64,000 nt of DNA from Autumnicola sp041679265 (GTDB lineage Bacteria > Bacteroidota > Bacteroidia > Flavobacteriales > Flavobacteriaceae). The notes under the pieces were generated by a model. It was given only the letters and a program-made list of their open reading frames with translations. It did not search any database and was not told the DNA's origin. This document shows positions 62,002 through 64,000 of this stretch, piece after piece. Location: NCBI RefSeq assembly GCF_041679265.1, contig NZ_JBGFSM010000018.1, forward strand, positions 1-64,000, given 5' to 3'. The position numbers and the translations under genes were made by a program. Positions within the stretch are counted from its first letter, which is position 1; every line of letters starts with the position of its first letter.

Positions 62002-63702
62002 TTATTTAAACCAGTTCTCCACCTCGTCCAGCTGAAGGGCTGCAACGGGTAATTTATTCTTTTTCCTCAGCCCGTTTAGCTTTTGGTGTACCTGTGTAGG
62101 TTTGTGTTCCTTTAATTTAGATACACTGGCGAATTCATGCATAACCGTATCTACCCATTCCTGGGGTACGCCAATTTTTATAAAATCTTCCGGTTTTGGG
62201 GTTGGAGCTTTTTTCTCGGGTTTCATTTGCGGAAAAAATAAAACTTCCTGTATGGATTGTTTGTTGGTAAGGAACATAATTAACCTGTCCATTCCAATTC
62301 CTAAGCCCGAAGTTGGCGGCATCCCGTATTCCAGGGCCCTAAGGAAGTCATTATCAATAAACATGGCTTCATCATCTCCTTTTTCTGAAAGCTTCAGCTG
62401 TTCTTCAAAACGCTCTCTCTGGTCTATAGGATCATTTAGTTCAGAATATGCGTTTGCGATTTCTTTTCCGCAGACCATAAGTTCAAAGCGCTCGGTAAGT
62501 TCAGGATTATCCCGGTGTTCTTTACAAAGAGGGCTCATTTCTTTTGGATAATCTGTAATATAAGTAGGCTGAATAAAATTGCCTTCACATTTTTCTCCAA
62601 ATATTTCATCGATCAGCTTGCCTTTTCCCATGGTATCATCTACCTCTATTCCCATTCCTTTGGCAGCTTCGAACAATTCCTTTTCAGATTTACCTGTAAT
62701 ATCAAAACCGGTATATTGTTTTATGGCATCGGTCATGGTCACTCTTTTATAAGGAGCTTTAAAATCTACCTCATGTTTTCCAAAGGTTGCTTTGGTGGTT
62801 CCATTTACCTGGAGCGCACAATATTCCAGCAATTCTTCTACAAACTCCATCATCCAGTTGTAGTCTTTATAAGCCACGTAAATTTCCATGGCCGTAAATT
62901 CCGGGTTATGGGTACGGTCCATTCCTTCATTTCTAAAGTTTTTGGAGAACTCATATACCCCGTCAAAACCACCTACAATAAGTCTTTTAAGGTAAAGTTC
63001 ATTGGCAATTCTTAAGTAAAGGGGAATGTCCAGCGCATTGTGGTGCGTGATAAAGGGCCTGGCCGCGGCACCGCCGGGAATAGACTGAAGAATAGGCGTT
63101 TCTACTTCAAAATAACCTTTGTCATTAAAGAAATTTCGCATGGCGTTGAACAGTTTAGTGCGCTTTACAAAAATTTCCTTTACATGCGGGTTAACCACCA
63201 AATCTGCATAACGCTGGCGGTAACGATGCTCGGGGTCTTTAAACCCGTCGTAAGTATTTCCTTCTTTATCTGTTTTTGGAAGCGGGAGGGGGCGCAAAGA
63301 CTTGCTCAGGAGGCTGTATTCCTTAACCATAACGGTCATTTCTCCAACTTTAGTTTTAAAAAGCTCTCCTTCAATCCCTATAAAATCGCCAATATCAAGC
63401 AGCTTTTTATAAACATCGTTGTATTTGCTTTTATCTTCGCCCGGGCAGATTTCATCCCGGTTAAAGTACACCTGGATTTTACCTTTGGAATCCTGTAATT
63501 CAGCAAAAGAAGCTTTTCCCTGGATTCGCCTGGACATCAGCCTGCCGGCAATCACCACTTTTTTACCTTCTTCAAAATTAGATTTTATAGCGGCTGTGGT
63601 ATGGTTTACGGGATAAAGATCTGCCGGATAGGGATTGATCCCGGCTTCCCTGAGCGCTGATAGTTTTTCCCTTCTTATAATTTCCTGTTCAGATAACTGC
63701 AT
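62002..63702 (-). CDS. lysS: Lysine--tRNA ligase, class II
   Basis: A 566-residue class IIb synthetase. The N-terminal OB-fold anticodon domain (about 50-170) has VVIAGRLMSRRIQGKASFAELQD. The catalytic domain has motif 2 with FRNEGMDRTHNPEFTAMEIY and motif 3 with GLGIGMDRLIMFL. About 60 C-terminal residues beyond motif 3 (HEFASVSKLKEHKPT, ending DEVENWF) are an extension I recall from Bacteroidota enzymes. A -7 element lies 44 bases upstream, and it is divergent from the YqaE gene. Confidence 0.97.
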   Translation of the reverse strand: MQLSEQEIIRREKLSALREAGINPYPADLYPVNHTTAAIKSNFEEGKKVVIAGRLMSRRIQGKASFAELQDSKGKIQVYFNRDEICPGEDKSKYNDVYKKLLDIGDFIGIEGELFKTKVGEMTVMVKEYSLLSKSLRPLPLPKTDKEGNTYDGFKDPEHRYRQRYADLVVNPHVKEIFVKRTKLFNAMRNFFNDKGYFEVETPILQSIPGGAAARPFITHHNALDIPLYLRIANELYLKRLIVGGFDGVYEFSKNFRNEGMDRTHNPEFTAMEIYVAYKDYNWMMEFVEELLEYCALQVNGTTKATFGKHEVDFKAPYKRVTMTDAIKQYTGFDITGKSEKELFEAAKGMGIEVDDTMGKGKLIDEIFGEKCEGNFIQPTYITDYPKEMSPLCKEHRDNPELTERFELMVCGKEIANAYSELNDPIDQRERFEEQLKLSEKGDDEAMFIDNDFLRALEYGMPPTSGLGIGMDRLIMFLTNKQSIQEVLFFPQMKPEKKAPTPKPEDFIKIGVPQEWVDTVMHEFASVSKLKEHKPTQVHQKLNGLRKKNKLPVAALQLDEVENWFK

Positions 63703-63745
63703 GATGTTTAATTGAATTTATACCGGCTTATGCCTTGTGCGGATG

Positions 63746-63753
63746 CAAATATA
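63746..63753 (-). promoter_or_regulatory. -7 promoter element of lysS
   Basis: On the minus strand this reads TATATTTG, an exact TAnnTTTG, 44 bases upstream of the lysS start. Confidence 0.6.
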
Positions 63754-63803
63754 ATGACAATCAGGCTATCCACCAATGCTCGTGAAACCCGAAATTTTAA
63801 TTC

Positions 63804-63811
63804 TATCTTTG
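63804..63811 (+). promoter_or_regulatory. -7 promoter element of the YqaE/Pmp3 gene
   Basis: TATCTTTG, an exact TAnnTTTG, 27 bases upstream of the ATG at 63838. Confidence 0.6.
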
Positions 63812-63837
63812 CATCCTGAATCCAATTTTTTGCAAAA

Positions 63838-63996
63838 ATGAGTATCTGGCGTGTCATTCTTTCAGTACTGTTTCCGCCCCTCGCTGTTTTTGATAGGGGC
63901 TGCGGATCTGTAATAATTGTTTTTATACTAACGCTTCTGGGATGGGTGCCAGGAGTTATTGCTGCGCTTATTATTCTTAATAACCCAAACAGATAA
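63838..63996 (+). CDS. YqaE/Pmp3 family small membrane protein
   Basis: A 52-residue protein with two helices: SVLFPPLAVF, then DRGCGSVIIVFILTLLGWVPGVIAALIIL. The FPPLAVFxxxG and LTLLGWxPGxIHA-like pattern is the PF01679 (Pmp3/YqaE/UPF0057) signature. Family members are induced by salt, cold or membrane stress and are thought to affect membrane potential. It is complete, ending four bases before the window edge, and has a matching -7 element upstream. Confidence 0.9.
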   Translation: MSIWRVILSVLFPPLAVFDRGCGSVIIVFILTLLGWVPGVIAALIILNNPNR

Positions 63997-64000
63997 TTAT

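Overview
The window looks like chromosomal DNA of a marine-type member of the Flavobacteriaceae (Bacteroidota). Five things point there: promoters of the Bacteroidota type (TTTG, 19 bases, TAnnTTTG), exosortase XrtF with its dedicated partner, the coaX-OMP-TPR-lptC cluster, HYC_CC_PP and DUF3347 metal-resistance genes, and many secreted lipoproteins. The genus cannot be fixed from the sequence alone. Most of the window is housekeeping DNA. The accessory parts are an arsenic operon near the start, a copper/silver resistance block at about 43.7-57.9 kb, and small repeat-bounded insertions.

Layout. 1-240: remnant of an IS1182-type transposase. 0.2-4.2 kb: small membrane protein, trigger factor, clpP and clpX. 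4.2-6.8 kb: arsR, a DUF6428 gene, an ArsC-type phosphatase and an ACR3 pump. About 7.0 kb: tRNA-Phe. 7.1-14.8 kb: coaX, an outer membrane protein, a TPR protein, lptC, a small membrane protein, a CNNM/CBS transporter and a PpiD-like chaperone. 14.9-17.2 kb (minus): GHMP kinase and class II HMG-CoA reductase of the mevalonate pathway. 17.4-23.9 kb: dipeptidyl peptidase, two peptide/proton symporters and a thioredoxin. 23.9-28.8 kb (minus): comEC, an NlpC/P60 lipoprotein, lpxB, a small membrane protein and surE. 28.9-31.1 kb: Prc protease. 31.9-38.9 kb (minus): rodA, pbp2, mreD, mreC, mreB, then purH. 39.1-43.6 kb: ABC permease, a broken secreted-protein gene, fRMsr, xrtF with its partner, and an NmrA-like oxidoreductase. 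43.8-57.9 kb: metal resistance genes (HYC_CC_PP, cusA, a four-helix-bundle gene, tolC, cusB, a DUF3347 lipoprotein, an HMA-AraC regulator, a Cys-rich copper-binding protein, an ArsP-type permease, copA). 58.1-63.7 kb (minus): EF-hand lipoprotein, zinc metalloprotease and lysS. At the right end is a 52-residue YqaE/Pmp3 gene.

How the metal block works together: CusA, CusB and the TolC protein should form an envelope-spanning RND pump. CopA exports Cu(I) from the cytoplasm. The Cys-rich protein and the DUF3347/HYC_CC_PP proteins probably bind metal, and the HMA-AraC protein is a candidate sensor-regulator.

The most unusual signal is a family of tandem 7-bp repeat arrays. Each begins at, or within about four bases of, a stop codon, and the strand sense to that gene is purine-rich. 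Two clear cases come as inverted pairs enclosing a small gene. One pair encloses a four-helix-bundle (23S rRNA intervening-sequence type) gene, and its right arm encodes the signal peptide of the neighbouring TolC protein. The architecture resembles the base-paired stem with an internal ORF found in 23S rRNA intervening sequences, and it may be an undescribed mobile element.
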